Source: Aphrophora alni
Lineage: Eukaryota > Arthropoda > Insecta > Hemiptera > Aphrophoridae
Assembly (NCBI GenBank): GCA_963513935.1
Contig: OY740773.1
Coordinates: 100,921,291 to 100,985,290 of the forward strand
DNA: 64,000 bases
Reading direction: 5' to 3'
The translations under genes were made by a program, and so were the position numbers. This document shows, in pieces, positions 22,231 to 34,056 of this stretch. Each line of letters starts with the position of its first letter. Position 1 is the stretch's first letter. Under the pieces are notes generated by a model. That model was not told the DNA's origin, made no database searches, and worked only from the letters and a program-made list of their open reading frames with translations.

Positions 22231-23629
22231 TTTCCCCCTCCTACCATATGAACTATTTTTTATTTATCTAACTGGAGTTATTAGACACTTTAAGAGCACA
22301 TTCTACCAAAGTGATAAAACAGCAGAACAATCAGGACGCTTCGTCTAACAAAGTCTAGAAAATTGCTTGTCATCATTTTAAAATTTTACTTCTGACAACA
22401 GTATACTTAAATTGTTTATATGTTTATATCGGCGAATTTGTAAGATTAATTGATACAATTTATTTAGAAATTTTGTACCATGTATACAAACTAATGCACG
22501 ACGTTACGAAAGTATAAATTAACTCACGTTATGAAGTGATGAATCAAGAACATGACAAATGTGTAAAGTGTCAAGAGAGCTTATTACCTTAGGATCATAT
22601 TAGAAATTAAAATTAAAACTAATAATATAAGAATGGACTCAGAGTTAAAGCTAGGTCATGTAATCAGGAAAAACCACAACTAACAGAACCACAAAATACA
22701 AACTACAAGTTGAACCAAGATTCCACACGGGTCAACTAAATAAACAGAGGTTCGTATGCCACGGCGCGATTACTTAACGGTTTTATCACAGTGAGCAACC
22801 ACTCAGTAGTATAGCGCGTGACATTGTGATCACCTCTTGTGGAGATTTAACCAAAAAATGTTTATTCTTATTTAAATTAAAGGAATTTACGTTTTCAATT
22901 TTTAATTCAGTTTTTATTAACGAGAGTAATAATAATAACCTCTACACTGGTTTGTTCGATATGACTGTTGTTTTACCTTATATATGATGCTTTGATTCTT
23001 TTTCGTTTATAAACGTTATTTCGTAATGTACGTTATCTTTGCCTCTTCATGTATTAATTTATGATTTTCGGATTAAATATATTCAGATATTTACAACTAT
23101 GCTTAACAGCGTGTTCTTTTTGTTTAACTCATATTTAGAGGTCGTTAAACTTGCCTTTAGCCCTTATGTCCTTTTTTTAATATTTATAGTTTCCCACACT
23201 GTGCTGACTACATTTATCTTATTCAATGTTTATCATTTTGTAACGGATGCTGATTCGTACTATCATTTTATTAATTTTTTAATACAAAAAATTTAAAAAA
23301 AAATTCTTAATAAATCCTACTAATGAAACCAACAACCTATAACATTACAATCAGATATCGATGAAATTGAAAAATCAGTAAAACTTTACTGTTTTCAAGT
23401 ATTTCAGCTTAAAGTAGTGTTTTTTACCTTTGACTCGTACATCACTTTAACTACTTAAATATCGTTTGAATTCACTCGTTAAAAATATTTCTAAATCTTT
23501 CAACTAAAAACATATCGACAATTTAAATCCTTATACAGTATTGCCAACACAAATAAAATGAAGTAAGCGAATAAAAACGAACGTTAACTGGAACAATTAC
23601 AGTTTAATTAAAATCGTTAACAGTTCCAT
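22231..23629. other. Unannotated, with a family H repeat near 22470-22570
   Basis: The words ACGTTACGAAAGTATAAATT and AACTCACGTTATGAAGTGA near 22500 match better-preserved copies at 57985 and 60610. The 85-codon frame at 23039-23296 is very AT-rich and hydrophobic (Phe/Ile/Leu) and is not supported as a gene. Confidence 0.35.
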
Positions 23630-23760
23630 TTTACCCTTATCGGAAAAGTTGTCTTGTTTCCCCATCAATTTAATTTAAATGCAAATATCGACACAAATAT
23701 CTGTCTTTCGTGTAATCCTTGAATATCCTTAGAGATTCCTTTTCTTCACGCTACGATGTT
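23630..23760 (+). repeat. Family B interspersed repeat, short copy
   Basis: It contains TTATCGGAAAAGTTGTCTTG, AATTTAAATGCAAATATCGA and CTTAGAGATTCC, parallel to the copies at 1555 and 15310. Confidence 0.55.
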
Positions 23761-23879
23761 ATATAGTATAGAAAAATATGTAAAGCAAGAATGCGCTTTT
23801 AAAACTTTGTCGTCGATTATTCATCGAATATAAGAAGAATAAAGTTTGTAATTGCAAAAAAAAAGGTATCCGTTTTTTT

Positions 23880-24125
23880 AGAAATCGACAATAGCAGACA
23901 TTTTCAACAGTGGGTTACTCATAACTCGTGCATTATTCAAATTATTACACACTAAATTGGATACAAAGTTGCAGATTTCGATTCTGCGTGTAATGATACC
24001 AACCATACCTCTACGATTAGATAATGCAATTTCTAATCCTGATCTCTCAAGACAAATCGTATTGTTACGATTCGGCAGGGCTGAGTCACCGAGACGGGGG
24101 TAGCTGCTTCATGTATGTACAACTT
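23880..24125 (+). repeat. Family C interspersed repeat
   Basis: It contains ACTCATAACTCGTGCATTAT, ACACACTAAATTGGATAC, TAATGATACCAACC and GGGCTGAGTCACCGAGACGG in the order seen at 48660-48825, with the same diagnostic GAGTCACCGAGACG word as the minus copy at 8085-8230. Confidence 0.6.
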
Positions 24126-24921
24126 CGAGGCCCAATGACAAGAGCGAAATGAATGAAGACGTTTCAATATTATCTACAGGCCCGTTCTAGCCGACGTTAG
24201 GAAAGTAATGATATACACAATCATGAGGTTCAGAAAATTTGTGTAACAACTCTTTTAAACAGCTCTCTATAATGGTTAAGATTACTGATTTATCATTACA
24301 ATGTAATATTTTCTACAAGGCCAAAGATCTACTTTTCGGCATTACGTTTACAGAATAAGCTTGTATTACATTGTATGATGGGGCTAGGTAAGTACTTTAA
24401 TGCACACATCAACTTGTTTTGCAGTCCAGAAAATGTATAACTCTTTTGTGAAGGTCGCGAGATGTGTTTCCTACACCTTCGCAGAGCTCCAGAAAAGGGA
24501 TAGGGCGCACCAGGTGGGATTGTCGAGCTGGTCAAAAGGAACGGAAGTTTCTACTTCGAGTCTGCTTTGCGTTGTGATAAGACAACTTTCCACAGCCCAC
24601 CTTCCTTAGTTTCTCTCCATCTGATCTCGAGGTAAGTCCCAGAGGTGCCTCTGACATAGGGTCGTAGAATATTGTAGCGAGATGACAAGAAACGAGCATA
24701 AGGTATACGTGAGCTACAAGGGGTAGCTTAACACCACCCCCAGCATCACTATCTCCTAACCTAAATACATTAGCTTGATTGAGTCAACTGTAGGGAAATT
24801 GCTGGCAGAATGGGTAGCAGAAATTTATATTGGGTTAGTTTTACAAAATTTAAAATATTTTACTTAGGTTTGACTTAATTAGTAATTATTTTTATTTGCA
24901 TACATAATTATTTTTCTTATT
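24126..24921. other. Unannotated, GC-richer at 24330-24660
   Basis: Two overlapping antisense frames of about 68 codons (24329-24535 and 24400-24609) arise from the less AT-rich composition. A 15-base word GACAACTTTCCACAG near 24583 is the reverse complement of one near 19512, with similar bases beside it, so an unnamed dispersed repeat is likely. No gene is supported. Confidence 0.3.
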
Positions 24922-24985
24922 TTTTTAAGGCGTTGATGACCACAATAGGTAATCGCCATAAAATATAAAAAATAAAATAAAAAAT
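24922..24985 (+). repeat. Possible family A 3' hairpin
   Basis: AAGGCGTTGATGACCACAAT followed by TAATCGCCATAAAAT resembles the AAGGCGATGATGACC...TCGCC terminal hairpin of family A. Only this part is present. Confidence 0.4.
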
Positions 24986-25559
24986 AGTAGTACAAGAATC
25001 AAACTGAGCTTTCTACCAAAAGAGAAGTTAAATCTATTTTAGTTAATCAATATCCGAATCTACATGCAAGTCCAAAAATTGTGTGCACCACTTACTACAA
25101 AAATTACCATGATTTGAAGAAGACAAGTTTATAAGGATGATTGACAGAAGGTCTATCAATCTCTTGAAGCCCCTAGGATCATCCTCGCATCATAATAAAT
25201 CACCTGAACCCCTTTCACAACAAGGAGTAAGCAACCAATTACCCACAAAACCCATAATCCTATACAACCTACGTAAAATGACTAATGTCTGTTGAAGGCT
25301 ATCATGTGTAAGCCTTTAGAATTATGTTTACTTCAGTATAGATAGTTAGGTGATGGGTTAAAACATCGATGTGATCCGTTTTGAGGTATTGTGAGTCTAA
25401 AAACGTGTTTTTTGGAATTATGTTTGTCGTAAGTGCAGTGCTAAGCAACCCCGGACAGATTTTAATCAAATTTGCTGAGTGTGATATTTTGGCCATATCA
25501 CTCTGTACGCTTTTAGATCGATAACTCAATTTATTATTTACCGCCATACAAAAAATACA
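24986..25559. other. Unannotated AT-rich stretch
   Basis: No recognisable feature. The 81-codon minus-strand frame at 25302-25547 lacks any supporting motif. Confidence 0.3.
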
Positions 25560-26214
25560 ATTGTTTTAAAATCGTCTCTAAAGATTGTGATTAATTTTCC
25601 GTAAAATGTGTAGATTAATCACCTAAATCCGTATGCAAAAATTACAACTAAAAACACATTTTAGTTTAAGAATAATTGTCAAAACTTAAAATGGATAGTT
25701 TTCTCCACCTTATGTTGTCTAATAGATATTTATATAAATAAAAAATTCTGGTTTTAGACCACGTTTATAAAACGGACTAAAAAGTATAAAATAATTTCTC
25801 TTAGCCCAATACAGATTTATAACCCCCAGACAAATCGTTCTGAACATTTTTCATTGTGAATTTGAAATACTTTTAAGATTTAAAAAAAAGGAAATTAATT
25901 TTTCTCTTAGAACTATTTTGTAAAATTAACGTTTTTGAGATATCCAACTTTAAAAAGTTTAAATAGCCGCCATTTTGGAATTAGTTAGAGGTTATATTTG
26001 TTATTTTTCTCAAATAAGACTAAATAGCAAGCAAAAATTCAACTCCATATTATTTACTGTTAAAAAAAAATCGAATTTTGTTTGTTAAAAATTGAAAATG
26101 GTGGCTAGAATACTAACCATTTAAAAATATTTTTTTATGCAAACTTTTTCATCTGTTTAGATGTGAGGAATAACCTCCTGAAATTTTAGAACGATTTTTA
26201 AAACACTCTGTATA
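25560..26214 (+). repeat. Family D element, diverged copy
   Basis: Internal modules TTTGAGATATCCAACTTTAA, ATAGCCGCCATTTTGGAATT and AAAATGGTGGC match the other family D copies. The segment closes with ACACTCTGTATA (26203-26214), one mismatch from the terminal ACACCCTGTATA. The left terminus was not identified, so the start is approximate. Confidence 0.5.
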
Positions 26215-27519
26215 ATGCACAAATCTTTAAAACATAAGTTTGTTATAAAAATATTATGATTTGGTTCATTTATTTAACCAACATTACCAGTTCCGCCTGA
26301 TTAAATGTGCTGGTCACTAACTTGTCTACAGTTTTGTAAGAAGCATGTATCGTGCAATACAAATGTTATACGCTCGAATAATTTAGAAAACTACATTTCT
26401 TGTTGGGTGTTCGTGTGCCATATCGGAGTCTACAGGTATTCTGTATGTATGATGTAATTTCCAATAAAAAAAATGGTAATTGAAAAAAGACAGCTACAAT
26501 AAAACCTCGATAATGAATGTTTCTGTGAACTAAATCTTATCTGTGGGAATAATAAGATTATACGAGAATTGTGAGATTGTAAAAATATAACTTTATGTTA
26601 TCAAATTGTGTTACAATGTACAATTATTCCAGAACTATAATATTTTGTATTACAACTTTATAGACAGGTTTGGAGCATAATCTTCACAATTCCCTAAAAT
26701 TTGTGCTAAATCTGGAGCTCATTACTGATTTTTTGTATTCTACCCACAACTCAAAGATCGATATTTTATTAAAACCGTTAAAGCCGATTCTGATGAAATC
26801 GTAATTTTGTTTTTTTCTAATGAAAATTTCCTTATTTTAGTTATAAAAAAGTCATCCAGAAATATGACCAAAATATACCCACATACAAAATTCGATTAAA
26901 ATCTGTCTACGCCTTTTAGCTGTGGAGTATTGCAAAGACAGACACCATTAAAAAAAACAAACTATTTTTGACTCTTGAGAGGTCAAAACGTATCAACATC
27001 AATCACAACACTAATTGCACCACCTTTGATAAAAAACTAAAACAAAATATAAATTATACAGTTTCATATTAAAATTAATAATTTAGGTACAAATGGCGGT
27101 CGATTGCGTTATGTGGAAGGAAGCTATATGCCTTGTTCTCTTCATATTCGCTTCGATGTGCGTTTGTTAATGAACCCACTTCGTGGTCACTAGACACTTC
27201 TAAAATGAGGTTAGTCCACCATTTTTTGGGAGAAAACACAAAAACAGAAAAGCACAATTGCCCTGTTCGGTACTTCAAAGTAACCATACTGCTTTTCAGA
27301 GTCAAACAGGTTTTAAAAAATGTTCAGTACAACCGGAAAACAGATCTTTCCGTTAGGCTATTTTTCCAAACGGAAATAACTGGCGGTGATATTTTATTCA
27401 CAACAACAGTTTTTGAAATACTTGAATGCTATACATTTCTTTTTCCGTTAAAATCGTTTGCTTCTGAACGTAATTTGTTACAAGTCAGCAAACAATATCT
27501 TTTCTTTACAACCTACATA
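26215..27519. other. Unannotated; longest plus-strand ORF of the window lies here
   Basis: The region around 27090-27480 is less AT-rich, with a 133-codon plus frame (27133-27534) and an antisense 76-codon frame. The plus-strand product shows no domain, signal peptide or splice logic, and its end runs into the satellite. I regard both as chance frames in an old dispersed repeat. Confidence 0.3.
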
Positions 27520-29713
27520 AAAATAAATAAATAAAACAATTGAGCTAATTTGTAACCTTCAGAATTTTAAAATTTAGCCTTGTGGTAGCTTCTTTTAAAA
27601 TTTTTAACTTAATTGTAGTTTCTTTGCCTGCATGGTTGTGTAAGAGAGAATGTGCACATTTTGTGCGCAGTAAGAAACATTAATAAATAAAACAATCGAG
27701 CTAATTTGGAACCTTCAGAATTTTAAAATTTAGCCTTGTGGTAGCTTCTTTTAAAATTTTTAACTTAATTGTAGTTTCTTTGCCTGCATGGTTGTATAAG
27801 AGAGAATGTGACATTTTGTGCGCAGTAAGAAACATTAATAAATAAAACAATCGAGCTAATTTGTAACCTTCATAATTTTAAAATTTAGTCTTGTGGTAGC
27901 TTCTTTTAAAATTTTTAACTTAATTGGTATTTGTTTGCCTGTATGGTTGTATAAGAGAGAATGTGACATTTTGTGCGCAGTAAGAAACATTAATAAATAA
28001 AACAATCGAGCTAATTTGGAACCTTCATAATTTTAAAATTTAGTATTGTGGTAGCTTCTCTTAAAATTTTAAACTTAATTGGTATTTGTTTGCCTGTATG
28101 GTTGTGGAAGAGAGAATGTGACATTTTATGCGCAGTATGAAACATTAATAAACAAAACAATCGAGATAATTTGGAACCTTCAGAATTTTAAAATTTAGTC
28201 TTGTGGTAGCTTCTTTTAAATTTTTTAACTTAATTGGTATTTATTTGCTTGTATGGTGGTGTAAGAGAGAATGTGACATTTTGTGCGCAGTAAGAAACAT
28301 TAATAAATAAAAACAATCGAGCTAATTTTGTAACCTTCAGAATTTTAAAATGTAGTATTGTGGTAGCTTCTTTTAAAATTTTTAACTTAATTGGTATTTG
28401 TTTGCCTGTATGGTTGTGTAAGAGAGAATGTGCACATTTTATGCGCAGTATGAAACATTAATAAACAAAACAATCGAGATAATTTGGAACCTTCAGAATT
28501 TTAAAATTTAGTCTTGTGGTAGCTTCTTTTAAATTTTTTAACTTAATTGGTATTTATTTGCTTGTATGGTGGTGTAAGAGAGAATGTGACATTTTGTGCG
28601 CAGTAAGAAACATTAATAAATAAAAACAATCGAGCTAATTTTGTAACCTTCAGAATTTTAAAATTTAGCCTTGTGGTAGCTTCTTTTAAAATTTTTAACT
28701 TAATTAATTGTAGTTTCTTTGCCTGCATGGTTGTGTAAGAGAGAATGTGCACATTTTGTGCGCAGTAAGAAACATTAATAAATAAAACAATCGAGATAAT
28801 TTGGAACCTTCAGAATTTTCAAATTTAGTCTTGTGGTAGCTTCTTTTAAATTGTTTAACTTAATTGGTATTTATTTGCTTGTATGGTGGTGTAAGAGAGA
28901 ATGTGACATTTTGTGCGCAGTAAGAAACATTAATAAATAAAACAATCGAGCTAATTTTGTAACCTTCAGATTTTTAAAATTTAGCCTTATGGTAGCTTCT
29001 TTTAAAATTTTAAACTTAATTGGTATTTGTTTGCCTGTATGGTTGTGTAAGAGAGAATGTGCACATTTTGTGCGCAGTAAGAAACATTAATAAATAAAAC
29101 AATCGAGCTAATTTGGAACCTTCAGAATTTTAAAATTTAGTCTTATGGTAGCTTCTTTTAAAATTTTAAACTTAATTGGTATTTGTTTGCCTGTATGATT
29201 GTATAAGAGAGAATGTGACATTTTGTGCGCAGTAAGAAACATTAATAAATAAAACAATCGAGCTAATTTGGAACCTTCAGAATTTTAAAATTTAGTCTTG
29301 GGTAGCTTGTTTTAAAATTTTAAACTTAATTGGTATTTATTTGCCTGCATGGTTGTGTAAGAGAGATTGTGCACATTTTGTGCGCAGTAAGAAACATTAA
29401 TACATAAAACAATCTAGCTAATTTGGAACCTTCACAATTTTAAAATTTAGTCTTATGGTAGCTTCTTTTAAAATTTTAAACTTAATTGGTATTTGTTTGC
29501 CTGTATGATTGTATAAGAGAGAATGTGACATTTTGTGCGCAGTAAGAAACATTAATAAATACAACAATCGAGCTAATTTGGAACCTTCAGAATTTTAAAA
29601 TTTAGTCTTATGGTAGCTTCTTTTAAAATTTTAAACTTAATTGGTATTTGTTTGCCTGTATGGTTGTGTAAGAGAGAATGTGCACATTTTGTGCGCAGTA
29701 AGAAACATTAATT
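27520..29713. repeat. Satellite array, 14 copies of about 155 bp
   Basis: The landmark CGCAGTAAGAAAC (or CGCAGTATGAAAC) occurs 14 times, near 27666, 27821, 27976, 28131, 28286, 28444, 28599, 28761, 28916, 29073, 29228, 29383, 29538 and 29694. Spacings are 155 bp except for units of 156, 157, 158 and 162 bp. Other unit words are CAATCGAGCTAATTTGGAAC, GTGGTAGCTTCTTTTAAA and GTAAGAGAGAATGTG. Frames inside it are by-products. The array ends about 12 bp from a minus-strand family A element. Confidence 0.97.
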
Positions 29714-29724
29714 ATTTTCCTCTC

Positions 29725-29890
29725 TTTTAGAAACGAAATTCTTTCGGTCATCATCACCTTAGCAATAAAGACAACTAGCAATCCAAGATTCTAATAACGT
29801 CAAGGTCGGGAAAGAACAAGAGATGATCAAGAGAGACCGTATAGGAAAGTTTAAAGAGGGATCAAAAGGAAAAGTGTAATTCAAGAGCTC
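29725..29890 (-). repeat. Family A element, minus-strand copy at satellite border
   Basis: In reverse complement it carries CTTTAAACTTTCCTATACGG, CTCTTGATCATCTCTTGTTC, TTTCCCGACCTTGACG and AAGGTGATGATGACCGAAAG, that is, the middle and 3' hairpin of family A. The box A part is degraded. Confidence 0.65.
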
Positions 29891-30054
29891 CCATAAGTAA
29901 CACACGCTTAAGTGTTGCAAAACATTTTAATTATCTTTAGTGTTGGCATTTCATTTGTCCTAACTATTTGGTGTTTAAAACTTTAGTACCCAAAGCACAT
30001 TTCTCAAAATATAACTAATAGTTACATTATAAATAAAATATTTATTACGACAAC

Positions 30055-30272
30055 CCTCAGTGGCTAATTTATAGTGAGATGGTCGTAGCAACCCCAAAGG
30101 GTCATAGCTGGATCTACAATTTTTTATTAGATTCTTCTCATTCATCTTTCCTATTATATCTTCTTCACTAACTCTTGTTCTCTTTCGACCCTAAAGCTAT
30201 TAAAAGTATTCGAGGTCTATGGGTCTTTATCTATCTTCTCTTTCTAAGGCTTTAAACAACAAGAAAATAAAG
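30055..30272 (+). repeat. Family A element, nearly full length
   Basis: It runs from GGCTAATTTATAGTGAGATG through GTCGTAGCAACCCC, TCATAGCTGGATCTACA, TTCATCTTTCCTATTAT, AACTCTTGTTCTCTTTCGAC and AAAGTATTCGAGG to AAGGCTTTAAACAACAAGAA. The terminal hairpin stem is internally deleted to AAGGCTTT. Confidence 0.72.
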
Positions 30273-31019
30273 ATGCAACTTTAAACAGACCTAATATTTA
30301 CGAAATAATAAAAACAAAGATACTTTTTTACAAAATATTGTACGACATTCCGTCGCCAGTTTGGATAATATTAACACGTACTTTATATTCACCAAACAAA
30401 CACATATTACATAACTTTATTTACATGCAATGTATGTAATGTAATTTACATGTATGTAAAATATTATGCATTGCTTTACATACGAACATAACACTATAAT
30501 TTCAATCACGTCAAATACGTAGTTTATATGTAGTAGATAATAACTGGAAATAAATATATTGTCTAACTGGCGTCATGTTAGATTAGATCTTAGCTTCATT
30601 ATTGGAGTAAAATCAGCAGTTTTGGATTTTCTTAAATTGAACTAGTTTGAGGTTGTCATATAGGATGTTTCAGAACTCTTGTTGAATATTTTAGATTGTT
30701 TCTGGGGTTGATTTAAACACAGAACGAGCATTCATACGTTTGAATCTAGTTTAGTTGATTTTGTAAGACGTTTCGGTAACTAAGTCATCATCATCAGTTG
30801 TTACATACATACACACACTCCTAACACTCAACTATGACTGGCAAAACCAATACAGATAACAATAATGAAGAATTGGCAACGCCTCCAAGTCCAATGTCAT
30901 CACAGTTAAGTGAATTAAGGTTCAAATTAAAACAACACGTGAAATACTTTCATCATATATACAGTGTGATACAAAACACTTGTCTGATATTTTAGCGGAT
31001 TGTTCTTGGAGTTGAAGTA
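30273..31019. other. Unannotated, with imperfect palindrome at 30421-30483
   Basis: ATGCAATGTATGTAATG and its approximate complement form a weak hairpin. The segments 30655-30725 and 30960-31030 share words (TATTTTAG..GATTGTT, AAACACAGAAC) and are probably two copies of one repeat. Confidence 0.35.
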
Positions 31020-31450
31020 AACACAGAACTCTATTTAAAAAGTCATATATTAATTTGTATTGACTTTATCCGTTCTATACACAAGAGGAACTATCATGGT
31101 ACTTACCCAGCCCCATTATAAAACGAAATAAAAGCAAATCCTATAATTCTAGTTTCCAAAAATTAGTTTCTTTGTAGGAAATGTTTAACTGAATTGGTAG
31201 ATCGAGAGGTAATTGTGTATACTTACTGCTTGTATCATTGACTCTTCTCTGTCTGATCTCTGAACTGTAGAAATATCACATATACTGCAAAAATAGGCTT
31301 AATATTACATTATTGAGAGACATTATTCCGTAACTCTTTGAGCTTGTCTCTTTAGAAAACAGAACTAACTTGAGGTTCCAACATGATAGTACATCGGTAT
31401 TTAAAAAGTCAATACAAAAAAATATATGACCTTTTAAATAGAGTTTAGGT
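31020..31450. repeat. Inverted-repeat element, arms about 40-85 bp
   Basis: The left arm (31026-31066) contains ACTCTATTTAAAAAGTCATA and TGTATTGACTTT. The right arm (31409-31447) is its reverse complement with about four differences. Beyond this, ACTATCATG with flanking bases is also shared in inverted order. The 340-bp centre encodes nothing. It resembles a nonautonomous foldback element. Confidence 0.7.
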
Positions 31451-31744
31451 ACTTATTGGGTAATTATGTATTTGGCAGTATACGTTTACTTTCTTGTATG
31501 TAAACTGAATCGTTGGATACGATCATTAATCTATAAAATTGGATATGTCAAAAATGACGATCAACTTTCAAATTAAAAAGACTTCTTTTCCAGATAACTT
31601 TTCAACTGTAAGTTAAAGTTTCCACAATACCCAGGGTTACATTTTGTATTTTACGGCAAAGAAAGTTGTTAAAATCATAACTTAAATTTATAAAAACTGC
31701 AATAATACTGCAATAGTAAGAGTTTTAGTCAAATGTAGTATACA

Positions 31745-31790
31745 AGTTAGGTTAGGTTAGATTAAGTTAAATTAGGTTAGGTTAGGTTAT
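31745..31790 (+). repeat. Interstitial TTAGG (telomere-type) tract
   Basis: Tandem TTAGG with variants (TTAGA, TTAAG, TTAAA) for about 9 units. TTAGG is the common insect telomeric repeat. The tract is short and interstitial. A complementary AACCTAACCTAACCT tract lies at about 32097-32116, so the two face each other 310 bp apart. A third short GGTTAGGTTAGG is at about 44995. Confidence 0.75.
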
Positions 31791-32049
31791 GCGTTGAATA
31801 TGATTACAAAAATAATCGTATAAGTTTTTAATTAATATCCAATGTAATTATGGTTTTGTTATTCATTTTCTGCTACGGCGATCTGAGTTTCTAGCTAGTC
31901 AAGGAGTGATTAAAAACTCCTTAAATGTTTATTAAACGAAATAAATTTTTTTATTAAATTTTTATTCTACGAAGTCAGCCTACTTAGCTGAGTATTTATG
32001 AAACATCTATCTTCATGTTTATTTAACCAACTCTGGTAAAGATTATTTT

Positions 32050-32318
32050 CCTTGTTGTTTAAAGAAGCAAAACCTCTCGGTCAACATTACGTTCTATCTT
32101 AACCTAACCTAACCTAAAATAACGAAAACCTCTATCAAAATTACCTTATAAAATAATTATAGTATAAAATAAAGACTCCTCGCCCTTGAATAAGCGTCAT
32201 GTTTGAAAGAGAACAAGAGTTAGTTAGAGATGCAATAATAAAGAAGAGAGGTGTCTAACCCAACACTACATCAAGAAAGTTGCAGTTCCAGCTAGGTTCC
32301 ACAAGGTTTTCATAACCA
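32050..32318 (-). repeat. Family A element, minus strand, nearly full length
   Basis: In reverse complement it runs from GGAACCTAGCTGGAACTGCA (box A region) through GTAGTGTTGGGTTAGACACC (box B region), CTCTTGTTCTCTTTC, ATTCAAGGGCGAGGAGTCTT and TATTTTATAC to GAGAGGTTTTGC and TTTAAACAACAAGGAAAA. An AACCT repeat tract of telomeric type (32097-32116) is inserted near its 3' end. Confidence 0.72.
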
Positions 32319-32654
32319 GCTGTAAACCCTAAGGATTGTAATTAAGAGTTTTAATTGCATTGTAATTTAATAATTGTTTTGCTTTCAGCAGTACTTTAAT
32401 GACTCTGCTAATAATGTGTGTGGATACAATTTGCCTGAAAGATAGTTTGTATAAACAAATTAATGGAAAATTCCATAATTCACTACATGTATTTATAACT
32501 AATTGTTCTAAACACACAAACAAATGTTATGAAATGAATCTAATATTTGACTCTTTATTTACTCATTATTTAGTCTGGGGTAAATCGATTGCAAAATAAT
32601 TTGACCCTAGTTTGAATCACATTTCATGTCATCAGGAAACTGAAAATTTAATTT

Positions 32655-32830
32655 TGATAACCCGTCCGTCTGTCCTTGTTGTCGTCTATAGAGTGATAGT
32701 GGCAATACAAATTATATAAGGAGCAAGAAATTTATCAAACGGACTATAAGTGTGTTCATATAAAACCATTTCGGAAAAATCTAATTAAAAAGTTCAAAAT
32801 GGCGACCAATCTTGCATGTAATGGTACCAA
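32655..32830 (+). repeat. Family C interspersed repeat
   Basis: It contains CCGTCCGTCTGTCCTTGTTG, CGTC, GTGGCAATACAAA, ACGGACTATAAGTGTGTTCA and AAAATGGCGACC. The order parallels 48480-48650 and 42120-42210. Confidence 0.5.
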
Positions 32831-33887
32831 CAAATAACGAGGTTACTATCGGAAATGTGATTTTAAACTCTGAATGTCCCATAGTTATGAATATCAGTTT
32901 CATTTAAGGTTAGAAAACTATCTGCTGTGAACTCAACAATGCAGGCCTAATAACGGTTGATCAAATATGATTTTGTTTCTGTGTCTATTTAACTCCTGAT
33001 TCTGAGTGATTCAGCTTAATTTTTAACAGTTCCACAAATTATTTATTTTACGTTTAGTCCTGCTTTGGTTTTTTCACTTCCTACACTAAGCCTAATTAAA
33101 TTTCTAACTTAATTTAACATAGGAATTACAAAAAATCGACTACAGAAAATGCATAACAAAAGACGATTTTTTGGAAATATAAGCTCTTATAACTCTACAA
33201 ACAAGTAGGTTTATCAAAATATGACAAAGATTAAAATGTCTTATAATGTTGTGTAAAATTATACAACATAATATGTATATGGGGTTCCATAAGACATTTG
33301 AAAGTTGACCGCCATATTGGTTATTGGCTGCCATGTTTAAGTTTTCAAAATAGATTTTTAATTACCATGATAAAGGAATGAAGGTTCTCCACTTACAGAC
33401 AGTTACTCGACAGGTCATTAGTTTTTAGATATTACTTCATTTCAAACTACAAACCTCTTATCATTTTATCTAGGCCAAACCTAGGTCGATATCAACTTGT
33501 TATTATCATGATTTTACATAATATTATGTTACATACCACTTAAAAACTGTTTTCGTCATACTGCTTCCAAAACAGCTGTTTTCAATACATGCATTGAGAT
33601 GCTAAAGTTGTTCTTTTTAGTCCTAGGACCTAAAACCATCAGCTGAGGTCGAGGTCATCAGCTGTTACTTCGCTTATACGAATTAATTAACGATTATAAA
33701 GCATCTATAAAAACAACCGATACTCCCGATTTTAAATAACAGATATAACAGTAGTTACCTTCGATTTTATAAATAGGTACCACTAACAAAAACTAAACAG
33801 CTGTAAGTAACTTGTCCATACTTTAGAAGGTAAATAGGTTATAACATTTTAGTTTTAGTGAAATTGTTTTCGTATATTGTTTGCAGT
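32831..33887. other. Unannotated AT-rich stretch
   Basis: The 64-codon minus frame at 33140-33334 includes a CCGCCATATTGG block that resembles family D interiors. No gene is supported. Confidence 0.3.
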
Positions 33888-34011
33888 ATAACGAAAAAAT
33901 ATAGTTCATCACTTGGACCAAAAGAAGCTTTTCGATCGTCGCTCATGTTAAACTTGAGCTTGTATCAAAAAGCTCCACTTTTGGTCCTAGTGATGAAATC
34001 TATTTCGTAAT
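33888..34011. repeat. 124-bp hairpin palindrome followed by poly(T)
   Basis: ATAACGAAAAAATATAG, TTCATCACTTGGACCAAAAG and GCTTTT on the left are mirrored by AAAAGC, CTTTTGGTCCTAGTGATGAA and ATCTATTTCGTAAT on the right. The centre is itself palindromic (GCTCATGTTAAACTTGAGC). Arms are about 50 bp with few mismatches and almost no loop. A run of more than 20 T starts at 34034. A MITE-like element is likely. Confidence 0.85.
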
Positions 34012-34056
34012 TTTTATTTTTTATTTATTTTAATTTTTTTTTTTTTTTTTTTTTTA

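Noticed and set aside
27133..27534. 133-codon plus-strand frame as a gene
   Set aside because: No motif, start context, intron logic or family resemblance; an antisense frame is open as well, and the frame end runs into the satellite array.
28543..28752. Minus-strand frame within the satellite
   Set aside because: It is a translation of the 155-bp repeat unit and recurs as fragments in neighbouring units.
31745..31790. True telomere
   Set aside because: The tract is about 46 bp, degenerate and interstitial, with a complementary tract nearby and unrelated sequence on both sides.
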